Below, piece after piece: positions 9,435 through 19,825 of a DNA stretch of 64,000 nt. Positions within the stretch are counted from its first letter, which is position 1, and every line of letters begins with the position of its first letter. The stretch is from the NCBI RefSeq assembly GCF_033958435.1, contig NC_134139.1, positions 209,233,501 through 209,297,500 of the forward strand, written 5' to 3'. The stretch comes from Carettochelys insculpta. Lineage: Eukaryota; Chordata; Testudines; Carettochelyidae. A model generated the notes under the pieces. That model did no database searches. It was not told the DNA's origin and saw only the letters and a list, made by a program, of their open reading frames with translations. A program made the translations under genes and the position numbers.

Positions 9435-10456
9435 ATATACATTCTACCTAGAGCTGCCCCACCGGACATGTGGGTGGGACAGGGAGCATTGCCTTGGGCA
9501 GGTGATAGCAGCGGCAGCTGCAGGGGATCATCTCCCCTTGCTCCTGCCTCCCCTTGCTTCCCCCCAAGCACCTGACAGCCCTTTCTCATGAGTTAGACCT
9601 TGCCTCCTGGAACCAAGCCTCTCTGAGCCTTCAGTACACCTGTCTGGACCCCTGGGGCTTCTGTTGCCCCAGGGAATAATGCAACCCTGTTCTCTAGAGC
9701 ATGAAAATGCAGGAGCACTTGGACACAGCCTAGGAATTCTCAGGGCTCATAGGCCTGGCCTGCTTCAGCACATCATGTCCCAAGTCTCTCCTGCAGCCAG
9801 ATAGGCTCTACCCAATCTCTCTCCCACCCAGTCCACAATCCCCCTCCTTCCAACTGCTCCTTCCTCATCCTCTATCCAGCTAAACAGGGTCACCTGGGCC
9901 CCTCTCTTTTCCCCTCTCCTCTCATCCGTCCTTTGTTTCCTCCACTGGCTGGAACCAGCTAGTTAGGTCACTGGGGTCTCCATTCTGCCTGCGCAGTTGG
10001 AGCTGGGTGTGCCGGTCACAAGTCACTGGGGTCTCCATTCTGTGCTGGTCCCCTCACCTCATTAAACCAGTCACCCATGGGCACTGAGTGCCACACCATC
10101 TGCATGCCAGCCCTTTGAACCCCTCACGGATCCTCCCTTTCATCACAACATGTGGGGTCTGGTTTTGCGTAGCTCTGTGCATCTCTTCCCCTACTAAAGA
10201 GGGAGCTGTGAGGCTTTTAAAATGAGCACAGAGGGCTTTGTGTGACATCTGTCGTGTGCTGTTGCATTAATTTTGCTGGTTTATGTGGGCCCAAAAAGTG
10301 AAAGATGTTAATGTGACCCTGTCACAATCTGACGTTAAACAGTTGCCTGTGGCTTGTCTGCAGTCTGCTTTTATAATAGTGCTCCTTGCAGAGGTAAATT
10401 GTAAACCAGAAGTTTCGCACCTTGGAGTGGAGTTCTGGGAGAAGATGTGCTTACGT
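9435..10456. other. intron 1 sequence with a short direct duplication
   Basis: C/T-rich intronic DNA. A 21-base segment beginning GTCACTGGGGTCTCCATTC occurs at 9967-9987 and again at 10022-10042. No gene or nameable repeat is seen. Confidence 0.4.
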
Positions 10457-10703
10457 CAATGGTCCCCAAGCTTTCGTGTCTATGCCTCCTTAGGGCCCCT
10501 AGTAGGGTTGGCTATGCAGCTGTGGACCCAGGGGCCATAGCCATGATTGGACCTGAGGTTGGAGTGAAGCTGGGTGCAAAGCTGGCCTGGGTGGTCCTCC
10601 CTCCTAGTCCCCTGTGGAAGGCTGCCCCAGACCCTGGCATGCCTCCCACAACATTCTTTTGTGCCCGCCTATGAGGGCGTGCCCTAGAGTTTGGGGACCA
10701 CTG
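10457..10703. mobile_element. short hAT-type MITE
   Basis: The left end CAATGGTCCCCAAGCTTTCG and right end GAGTTTGGGGACCACTG are inverted repeats of the hAT 'CAGTGGTCCCCAAACTT' type, 247 bases apart. The 8-bp flanks do not match well, so the exact ends or age are uncertain. Non-coding. Confidence 0.65.
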
Positions 10704-10888
10704 CCTTGAACTATGAGGGGAAGGCCGTTAAGGGTTCAAGGAATGAGATGGTTTGACAGAGAGAAGACCTCAGTCAGAGGTGCTAGACCACGGTTTCCAA
10801 AACTGGGGGCATGAAGAAATTCTGGGGGGAGGCTACCTCCCCCCATTCCAAGAAGGGGTCAGCCTTTGCTTCCAGTTCTCAGACCCTG

Positions 10889-11600
10889 CTATTTTATGTG
10901 AGTGACCTGGCGCAGCTGCTGTGAAAAGCAGGCGGCTGGCAAGGACTCGCAGGGAGCTAGCTGCCTTCTGCAAAGGAGTGTGGGCTTGTGGGGGAGGAGG
11001 AGAAGGATGGGGTTAGATGGGGGCTGGGACAGCCTGGCTCGGGGGAGGGCAATGGGGTAAGAACTGGGGGGCGGGGGGGGCGCTGGTGGTGCCTGGTTTT
11101 GGGGGGTGGGAGGGGCTTGGGTGGGTGGCTTGTGGGGCTCGGGTGGTGGGGTCGCTGACCCCAGCAGTGTGGGTCTTGGGCAGGCGGCTGGCCCTGGCGG
11201 CTGTTGGGCAGGTAGCTCTGGTAGCACAGGGATCAGGTGGGTGGGTGATTGGTGCAGGCAGCTCTGGCGGCTGGCACAGGGCTCAGGCAGGTGGCCAGCT
11301 GAAGCTGCACAAGGTGGGGGCTGTGCCATTAGCCTGGCCGGTCCACAGTCGGCCTGTGGGCTGGACAGGGCCGGCACGTCGTCTGGCACCCGATCCAGGG
11401 CTGCAGCTGGTCTCTGCAGGGCCCAGGCCATGCCTACAGCTCTGGGGCCATGCCAGCAGCTCATCTGGGGACGAGCTGGTCCGCCTGGGGCCCGGGCCAT
11501 GTCCAGCATGGGGCTGGAACCAGCCGTCACAGCCTGCGTCTGGGCTGGTGTTGGCCCAGCGGGGGTAAGGGTCCAGCAGGTTGTAAGGGGGCCCTAGGGC
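10889..11600. repeat. G-rich low-complexity block inside the hAT relic
   Basis: Strongly strand-asymmetric G-rich sequence (GGGGGCGGGGGGGGCGCTGG and similar) with loosely repeated 'GGGCAGGTGGCTCTGGCGGCTGG'-like phrases. The overlapping long open frames on both strands result from the scarcity of A/T-containing stop codons. They show no domain. Confidence 0.7.
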
Positions 11601-11699
11601 TGAGTGGGGACATTAAAGCTTCAGCGGCTGACGTACAGCTTGGGGCAGGGTGGCACATCTCCATTGAGTCTATCTGCTATTTTCCATACAACTTTTCTG

Positions 11700-12020
11700 G
11701 CAACCCCATTGATAAACTGGGGTGCAATCCATTCAATGTTGGTGTTGATACATTGCCAGAAGTATTGCAAGAACAAGCACTTGAAATAAAATATGATTCA
11801 AGTGCTAAAGATAATTTCGAAAACTCAAGCTTGGAGGAATTTTGGATAAAATATTTCCCAATGTACTTGAAAGCTGGGGAAGAAGCACTGTGTTATTCTT
11901 CCATTCTTGTCAATATACTTCTGTGAAAAAAGCTTTTAATGTTTAGTCACATTAAAAACGAAACGAAGACATTGACTGAATGTCGAAAACCATTTGCGTT
12001 GCGCGCTTCCATCTTTCAAA
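11700..12020 (+). pseudogene. hAT transposase C-terminal relic
   Basis: The + strand frame to 11926 reads NPFNVGVDTLPEVLQEQALE, then SSLEEFWIKYFPMY, matching the 'NPF…LQEELIDL…LEEFW' region near the end of ZBED-like hAT transposases. A frameshift near 11915-11925 leads into CEKAFNVFSHIKNE-like text, the degraded 'CESGFSxLxxIKTKxRN' dimerisation motif. It has no start and no catalytic core, so it is a fossil. Confidence 0.7.
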
Positions 12021-12325
12021 CCCAGGGTTTCCCAACTTATGAAGAAAATGCCGCATCATCCTGCACATTAAATTCATTTTGTTTCTGCTGTTTCTGATGT
12101 TAAATTACATTTTTATTAGTTTTTCTTGGTCCAAAAATTTGTGCTGATTCTAATTTTAAGTAGCGTTTTTATATCAAGTTTTTGTGTTTATTTTAAATTG
12201 AGTTGAATTTTTGGTTAAAAGAGGGATTGGATGATGGTAAAGAAGAGATGGGGGGGCTTGAAGGGCTCTCAAAAATCAAAAGGGGGGGTGTGATGCTGAA
12301 AAGTTTGGGAACCACTGTGCTAGAG

Positions 12326-12781
12326 CATGGGTGGCCAACCTGTGACTCTGAGCCTTTAAATGTGGCTCCTTAGAGCCACCTGCCAGGAGTGCCACCTGCC
12401 TGTGCCACGCATGCGCCCCACCATTTAGTGGGTGAAGCACCACGAGGAGGCACAGCCGCTCCCTTCAGAGCTGCATACTGGGAATGCTGCCAGTCTGCGC
12501 TATGTATGCACCCCACCCCTTGGTGGGAGAAGCGTGTGGCAGCGACTCCGATTGACTTGCTGGCATAGAATTCAAGTGGGGCGAGGGACTTGGTGAGCCT
12601 GGCTCTGGGGGAAGGCATTCATTCAGAGTGGGGGGCTGGGAGTGCCTGGCTCTGCGGGAGAGGGAGGGCACTGAGCCACATCATATATTTTTAAATATCT
12701 ATCTATGATCTATATTTATTTAATTATGTAGATATAGATCTATAACATGTGGCTCTGTCTCTCACGGGTTGGCCACCTCTG
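12326..12781. mobile_element. hAT-type MITE abutting the previous element
   Basis: The ends CATGGGTGGCCAACCTGTGA (12326) and CACGGGTTGGCCACCTCTG (ending 12781) are inverted repeats, with GTGGCTC repeated at both subtermini. The copy begins directly at the right target duplication of the 10789-12317 hAT element. Internally there is an AT-rich ATCTATCTATGATC stretch (about 12690-12750). Flanking 8-mers match at 5 of 8 positions. Confidence 0.72.
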
Positions 12782-13440
<659 letters not shown>

Positions 13441-13470
13441 TGAGTTGCTGTACCGTTGTATCCTATCTTC

Positions 13471-13474
<4 letters not shown>

Positions 13475-13502
<28 letters not shown>
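13475..13502 (+). repeat. poly-T tract just after exon 2
   Basis: Twenty-eight consecutive T, starting 36 bases after the exon 2 donor. It may be the tail of a lost minus-strand insertion, but no element body is visible. Confidence 0.9.
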
Positions 13503-13505
<3 letters not shown>

Positions 13506-13749
13506 AAAGGTAAAATTTGTCATGTTTTTGCAGTGCATAAAGGACTTCTGTCTCCAATTTTTTTATTTTATGGAATGATTCCCAGGTGACCTTTAGGCAG
13601 TGTTGCACATTTTACTTCAAGTGATTCATAATTTGTTCCTAATCTGTCTTTGTTCTTCAAGCCTTGTAATTGCTCATAGAAATTGACATGCTCTGATATT
13701 TTTAGGCTCAAAGTTTGTATTTTTATACAAAAATGAAAATTTTCTTATA

Positions 13750-14185
13750 CAGTAAGCCGCTGACATGCATGATTTTGAGTTGCGCTTAACTCACATTAAT
13801 GCGAGTTAAGTGCAACTCAAAATCCCTCTCCACATGGCTCTAGCTCCACGTCCCCCCCCCACCCCCAGCTTTCCCCTCACCCTGCACGGCTCCGGCTCTG
13901 ACTCACTTCTCCCTCTTTGGAGCAGTTCCAACTCATCATCCCCCCCATCCCCCTTGCAGCCCTAACCCACTCCAGGATTAATGCCCCCCATGGCTACAAC
14001 CACCGCCAGGCTTAATCATCCATGACTGCCATCCCCAACCCCAGGACTTACCTTTTAAAAGGAGCTCCAGGTGCTCCTGCTGCTGCCCTGGCTGCAGAAC
14101 ATGTGTTCCTCCTGAGGGGAAAAAAGCCTCTGCCCCCAACTTACGCAAAATTCAAGTTACACAAGGTTGTCTCTTGGGGCTACTG
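13750..14185. mobile_element. Tigger/Tc1-mariner-like MITE
   Basis: The ends CAGTAAGCCGCTGACATGC (13750) and, inverted, CAGTAGCCCCAAGAGACAAC (ending 14185) form imperfect terminal repeats. Both flanks are the dinucleotide TA (13748-13749, 14186-14187), the Tc1/mariner target duplication. Near the left end is a 21-base hairpin (arms 13772-13792 and 13803-13823, one mismatch, 10-base loop). Non-coding, 436 bp. Confidence 0.75.
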
Positions 14186-14189
14186 TATT

Positions 14190-14529
14190 AGCTTTTATTA
14201 ACTTATGTTCACTTTTCAAAATCTGGAATTTAATTTTTTTTCTGAAGTGTTTTACTCAAATATTGCCACATTTTACTGGAGCAGAAAGGGACAGAAAAAG
14301 TTAACTAGAAATTGAGCTGAAACACATGAAATTAATACCTCACCCCCTTTACAAGAATCCCCTTGTGGCAGGCTGAGACTTTAATACGGGTTTCTGACTT
14401 TACAACAGATCTGTGAGAACAAGCATGGCAGGCCAGAATAAACCTCTTCTTGAAGGGCTCCTGTGAGCACATCCCCAGTGCTCTAGGACTTGTGCTAAAG
14501 GTGCTGTCCTCAGGCTGGTCTAAAGGCTC
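14190..14529. other. intron 2 sequence, nothing certain
   Basis: Unassigned sequence between the MITE and the DIRS-like relic. It may include the element's 5' part. Confidence 0.3.
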
Positions 14530-15892
14530 TGGTGAGCAGAGGAAGGAGCACACAACCTAGATTGCTCTCACCCAGTCCTCACAGGAAAAGCAGAGGCTCC
14601 TCATGCTGCTTTTTTAAAGAACAGTTTCAGGTAGAAGATGAGTCTTGTTGGCATCCTCTGGGGGTACCAATCATTGTGCTTTGGTACATGTCTTGCCTGG
14701 CAGAATCTGTGGCACTTGCTATTGACAAAGATGATATGTGGAACTAATGGCCTTCATCTGTTTGCTGTCAGTACCACCTTTCCCAGCAGCAAAAGCATGC
14801 ACAGTACTGGATGACCTCAGTGTCAGTTCACTCTGAATTGCCACTGCTCTCCTCTGTGGTGAGAATACCATCCATGCTACCAACTGCTTGTACTGTTATG
14901 GTATCAAGTTCTTCAGTGCCAGCTAGTTTGGATGCTGTGGTTTTCCGTGGGGCACTGGTTAAGGTGTCTCCTACCTCTGGAGGAGGAGTATTCACTCTCC
15001 CCAGCCTCTAAGCATGGTGGGGAAAGATACCACTCCAGCCACTCTTCATGGTCCTAGTAATTTGAGTTTTGTGTAGCTTTGACAGGGAATTTAGGGCATG
15101 TAATTATTTCCATTATATCTAGGGATTCCCAAGACAAGCATTCTCCGTGGTATCGGTTCTCCTGACTCTTTACTCCTGCTACCAGTCTTGGGCCCATTGT
15201 GCACCTTGGTGATTATAGCCTGCTAATGAAGCCAGCTTCTGCACCTCCATCTGGCCTCAGGTCTCCTTCTCTCACAAAATACGGGAATGCTTTAAAGGCA
15301 TTAGAGAACAATTCCTAAGCATTTACAGGAGCCAGGCTGTGAGGAAGAGTATCTGCTAAAGAACTTGTAGGAGTAATTATCTCTTCTTCATTCTACCATC
15401 TGTATCAAACACACAACTTGATGATTACAAGACCTTTCATTCACATTTTTGCAATATTGCAGTCATCCCCGAAGTAGTACCCGAAGGTCTCCAGGAGGAG
15501 TGCCAGGGGCTCGTCCTGGATGCTTTTTGTGGATCTCCTACCTGAACAGTTGTCAATGCCAGTGAACAAATGACTTCTGGAATCAACTATGCAGGTCTGG
15601 CGAACGCCAGGATCCCCCAGTGCCTTCATCCAAAAGAGCTGATAGACAGCAAGTCCCATTACCATGATTTGAGTAATTCAGCATGTGTCTTGTGACAGGC
15701 TTCTGAGTTCTGACTGCAGTCCATGAATGGGCCAAGCATCAGGGATCACCACTGAGCATGCACCACAAGCAAAAAAGCAAAGAGATTGATTATTTGGACA
15801 CCCACATTTGTAAATGAAAATTGCCAGTTACCAGGCATGATAATTAGCTAAATGTAATTAGTTGAATAGGCACTTCTATTCTTTTTTTTAAG

Positions 15893-16086
15893 TGGAGATA
15901 TGCATCTCCTAGAATTGGAAGGGACCTTGAGAGGTCATCTAGTCCAGTCCCCTGCCTTCTTGGCAGGGCCAAGCACAATCCCTGATATCTATTTTCCCCA
16001 GTCCCTAAATGGCCTCCACAAGGATTAAACTCACAACCGTGGGTTTAGCAGGCCAGTGCTCAAACCACTGAGCTATCTCTTCCCCC
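15893..16086 (-). mobile_element. turtle tRNA-derived SINE, minus strand, nested in DIRS copy 1
   Basis: The reverse complement shows the tRNA-like head (AGATAGCTCAGTGGTTTGAG), the body GCCATTTAGGGACTGGGGAA and the CR1-like tail (GACTAGATGACCTCTCAAGG). The flanks CTTCTATTC and CTTCTAAATTC may be the target duplication. It interrupts the gag-like part of the DIRS relic. Confidence 0.88.
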
Positions 16087-16399
16087 TCTTCTAAATTCTT
16101 GGATACCTCCCTGCCTCCCCAGACAGCACAGAGGAATTTAAGTTCCTTGTTCCAGAGGGTCAGATGGTGACATGCACCTATGTGCAGGCTGCGTTTCTTA
16201 AAAGTTCTTGGGTAACAATAAGATCATTAGATGTCCTGTAGCAAGGAGGTCAGGCCACAGAGCTACTAGATGCAGAAAAGATCATCTGAACCTCTTAAGA
16301 AAAGACAGAGGTACCAGAGTAAACCTTCTGCCTCCCTTTCATCACCCAGCAGCCTCTCCAAGGCAGCCAGCTTGATTCCTTCATTGTGATTCCTGTTCT

Positions 16400-17040
16400 G
16401 GAGACGCGTGCTTGCGCTCTCTCTCTCTTCCCCACCTCTCACTCACTTTCTGGAAACACTATTTTATTTCAAGGAGCCTGGAATCTCATCAATAGATCCT
16501 TGGGTCCCAAGGGATCAGAGCAGATGGGGTATGCTATGCGATACTAGACCTTTCCTATTCCTGCAGCTGCCTGTCCCATCCCTTTTCTGTAACCCCTCTC
16601 ATATGAGATTGTTATATCAAGAGATGATGGAGTTGGTTCTGAGTCTTGGAGTGGTGTAAGAAGTGCCTCTGGAACACAGAGAGAATGCTTTACCCCATTA
16701 TGTTCCATTACCAAAGAAAAGCGAGGAAAGGTGCCCAGTTCTGGACTTGATATAGTTAGATACCTTCATCTGCTGATTCAGATTCAGCATGGTAATATTG
16801 GCCATGATCATCTCCTTCCTAGAGCGACAGGACTGTCATGGCTCTCAGCTTCCAAGATGCCATAGCTACACGTAAGTCTATCCAGTTCACAGGAAAAAAA
16901 TTCTTGGATTCCAATGTGGTAATTTCCCCTATCAATAGAGTTCTGCAGTTTCAACTATCTACAGGGCTTACACAGTGCCTGGTGGGGATGCTGGTTCACC
17001 TTATAAAACAGCAACAAATGCAGGTGTACTCATCTCAGTG
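16400..17040 (+). pseudogene. DIRS-like reverse transcriptase relic
   Basis: With frame changes and stops, the + strand reads a Y-x-x-x-PKKSEER…PVLDL block (16700-16750), corresponding to 'FLIPKKxGGxRPVLDLR'. It continues with LDTFIC-FRFSMV and a degraded 'GSQLPRCHSYT' (16840-16870), where 'DLxDAYFHI' with the catalytic Asp would stand, and a TQCLVGMLVHLIKQQ-like end. This is the order expected in DIRS RT. The catalytic YxDD box is not preserved. It is a non-functional fossil. Confidence 0.62.
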
Positions 17041-17100
17041 ATTGGCTTTTTTTAAGGGAAATTATCACAATGTGGGACTGACTGCATTTATTGGAATTTC

Positions 17101-19817
17101 CAGCTTTTCACTTACCTGAGTCTCAGTCAGTACAGTCAGACCTGTGAGTTCAAAGGATGATATTGAAAAATGTCATGGATGAAAAATGGATTTCTGGGAC
17201 AATAATTGTGAAGTGGATTTCCTTGAGACTAAGGAGAGGTTAAACCTAATTTTCAACAGCTAGTGCCGCAAAAGCCATGTCTTTGTCTGCGGAGTACTGC
17301 TCCTGGAAACCAAAGGGCCAAGCTGTATAAAGAACTGGCTGAGCTGTCTAGTCTGGCATCTGGGTTAGAATCCAAGAACAGTTGTGAATTTTTAACTACG
17401 GTGAGGTTACTTGCAGAATTGTGGAGTTAGTGTTGGCTGATTACTGCACCAAGGCAAGCACGAAATGGAATAGAGATTGAACCTATCTAGTCTAGCATGC
17501 TCCGCATCTGACCAGTGCCAAACCAGAGAATTTGCTGGACCACAGGTCAGTATTGTCTGGCAGCATTACCAACACTTCCTCTGCTTACTGAGCTCTGAAA
17601 AGACATTTAGGAATAAATTACAGCTACATAACACCACAGAACACTGAGAGCCAGGACTGGTGGCAGTAAACAAACTTTATGGGACCACTGGAAACTTGGC
17701 CACAACCATGTTAAGTGGCCGTCAAGCTAACCAAAATTATGCCAGATCACTGATGTTGCCAGATGAGAGGTTCAATCTGTATTATGTGTAATTAACACTT
17801 ACTGCTAACAGGATGACAGACTTAATTGACATCAGTGGAGACTGATGCCTGGAACTTAACCACGTCACAAATATAGCTCTGGCAGCCGTGTAATATTTTT
17901 CTCACTAGCGTGCATCATTTGTAAGCAACCAGGCCAAAGCTTAGATGCGAGATGATCCTTTGGTCATTTTCAAGTTTGTTCATCCCTGGATCGAGACTAA
18001 CGAGGAGACCTATGTTCCAGTCCTCTGTAAATATGTTTACAGTAGTGCTAAATTGAAATCTGTGTGTGTTAGTAACAAAACTTGGAATTCTTATATTGGT
18101 CTGATAACACAGACAGTGGCGAGGCTTTCCAGTGTCGTTTCCTCCATGACCAAGACAAACCATGCTCAGTTTACCTCTCCCCCTCTCTCTTCCTTTTTAG
18201 GCTATACATCATTTGGCAGAGACTGCTAGGAGTGCAAAATTGTGAAATAGCTTGCTGTAAACTATTGCAACAACTTAAGGGAATTCTGTTCACTTCTAAC
18301 AGCTTGTAGGGAACGGCATTTTTCAAATCACAGTTGCAGTATTGAGATCTTGTTTAAATGATTCACTAGTCAGTAGCTGCAACTGCTCCTTCACCATCGT
18401 GCTATTAAAGCCATCAAGGAGAAGGAAGGATGGAAGAAGAGAATTTAAACCAGCCTTTCATTTATGCATAATCCAAGATGAAGAAAGAAACCTGCAATTA
18501 AAGCATCTTTCATCAGCTGCATGTATTTTGTAGGTATTTAGAGAGAAGAAACTGGAAAGAGCAGAGGCTAACTAGTCATTTTCTTAGCACAGTCAGTAGA
18601 ATCTTTCTTGGTCTCTGAGACACATGATCTATCCACATCAGATCTCCTTAAACAGTTCCAGCTGAAATTAGTTACTTCCAACCTTACCTTGCTACTAACA
18701 ATTGTAATATGTCATGTTCCTACTAGGCTCAGAGAAAGATGTTCATTTTGACTTTTTTCCACATAAGCTTGTCTACATCTTTTTGGTTTTTGTATAAAAT
18801 ATCCATTATTAAAACTGAAATCTCTTGAATACAGATATCTTGTAGCAGCTTAAACTGTGTAAATGACATCCAAAAGGTACATTCCCATGTACGTGGAGTT
18901 GACTTCTGGTTGCATTTCCAAAGCTGTGACAGGGTTAAGCCCGTGGGGATATAGGGGTTGGTTGTCTAAAGCAAATGTAGTTACTATCCCTATTTCTATT
19001 TTTAAGATTTGTGTTTTGGAATTCTTTTACATCAGTGCAGGGCTGAGAGATGTGGAACCTGAGTCTTTCAGATCGAAGCCATATTCTGCCTAATTGAAGA
19101 TTCCTTCTTTCCTCTGGCTTGTAGTGTATGAGAAGGTGAAATTATTTTTTCTGTTCCTCAGCTGAAGCATGTGCTTCCTTATGTACTCCCTTGACATTTT
19201 CTCCTGTTCCTTGTCTGAGTCCAGTTCTTTTCTTTTCACAGTTGTGTTGATTCACATTAGTAGAGATTTTCTTATTGATGCTGATTGCTAGGAGTAAGGA
19301 TAGAAAATATATTCTCTGGTTTTGAAGATTATTTGCACACCCTTGGAGCAATAGGATGAATAACATCTTTGGTTTTGGCTGTTGCACATTAGTCCATGCG
19401 TGTTGGTTTTTTAAATTTTTGTTTTTGTTGTAGTAAGCCCTACTAGACAAAATCTAGTGCATTATGAAAATTGAAGAAACTGGTCACTCTGTCTCCATTG
19501 GTGATGTAGAACAATATGTATCCACTGCTTTTGTCTGTTAGAATAAGACATTCTTTTCCCAGCACTGGTGCTTGCAGCTTAAAGTGGCCCAAATGTGATT
19601 TATTTGTACATTAAGTGCATTCATCTGCTTATAGAAGACTCGGTGGTGGTGTAAAAGCATGTTGGGTGGCTCCCTTTCACCTCCCTGTAATCTGTTCTTT
19701 GTGCAGCCTCTCTGCCTTTTGTTCAGCTCCTTTGTGGATTTGACTGTTACTCTGATAAGCTTGTTGACCCGTTGATTGAGCCACTGCCCTGTCTGTTCTG
19801 TGTCTTTAGGTTTGTCT
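17101..19817. other. intron 2 sequence, nothing recognised
   Basis: About 2.7 kb without a nameable repeat or exon. The first several hundred bases may be the eroded 3' half of DIRS copy 1. The short open frames (for example 17945-18229 and 19142-19450) have no family features. Confidence 0.35.
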
Positions 19818-19825
19818 TTCTTGTG

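Larger units (their letters stand above)
10789..12317. mobile_element. hAT DNA transposon relic with transposase C-terminus
   Basis: The termini CACGGTTTCCAAAACTGG (10789) and AAGTTTGGGAACCACTG (ending 12317) are hAT-type inverted repeats. The flanks TGCTAGAC (10781-10788) and TGCTAGAG (12318-12325) form an 8-bp target duplication with one mismatch. The inside left is a G-rich block (10889-11600) and the inside right is a decayed transposase end. Most of the transposase is missing, so this is an internally deleted derivative. Confidence 0.78.
14530..17100 (+). mobile_element. decayed DIRS-like retrotransposon, copy 1
   Basis: The block 14800-15000 (SVSVHSELPLLSSVVRIPSM) and 15440-15740 look like a decayed gag-type region. 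16300-16660 matches the gag/RT junction of vertebrate DIRS elements (FLETLFYFKEPGISSIDPWV, …MMELVLSLGVV). 16690-17010 matches the RT core. RNase H and tyrosine recombinase are not recognisable, either deleted or decayed. A turtle SINE is inserted at 15893-16086. Boundaries are approximate because the inverted terminal repeats were not found. Confidence 0.6.

Noticed and set aside
11017..11597. Overlapping 150-210-codon frames on both strands
   Set aside because: G-rich composition removes stop codons. The peptides are low-complexity (Gly/Ala/Pro/Trp) without domains, splice sites or conservation cues.
16250..16262. AG-GAG-GT as an alternative ASXL2 microexon
   Set aside because: Purine-rich upstream context and location in the DIRS relic.
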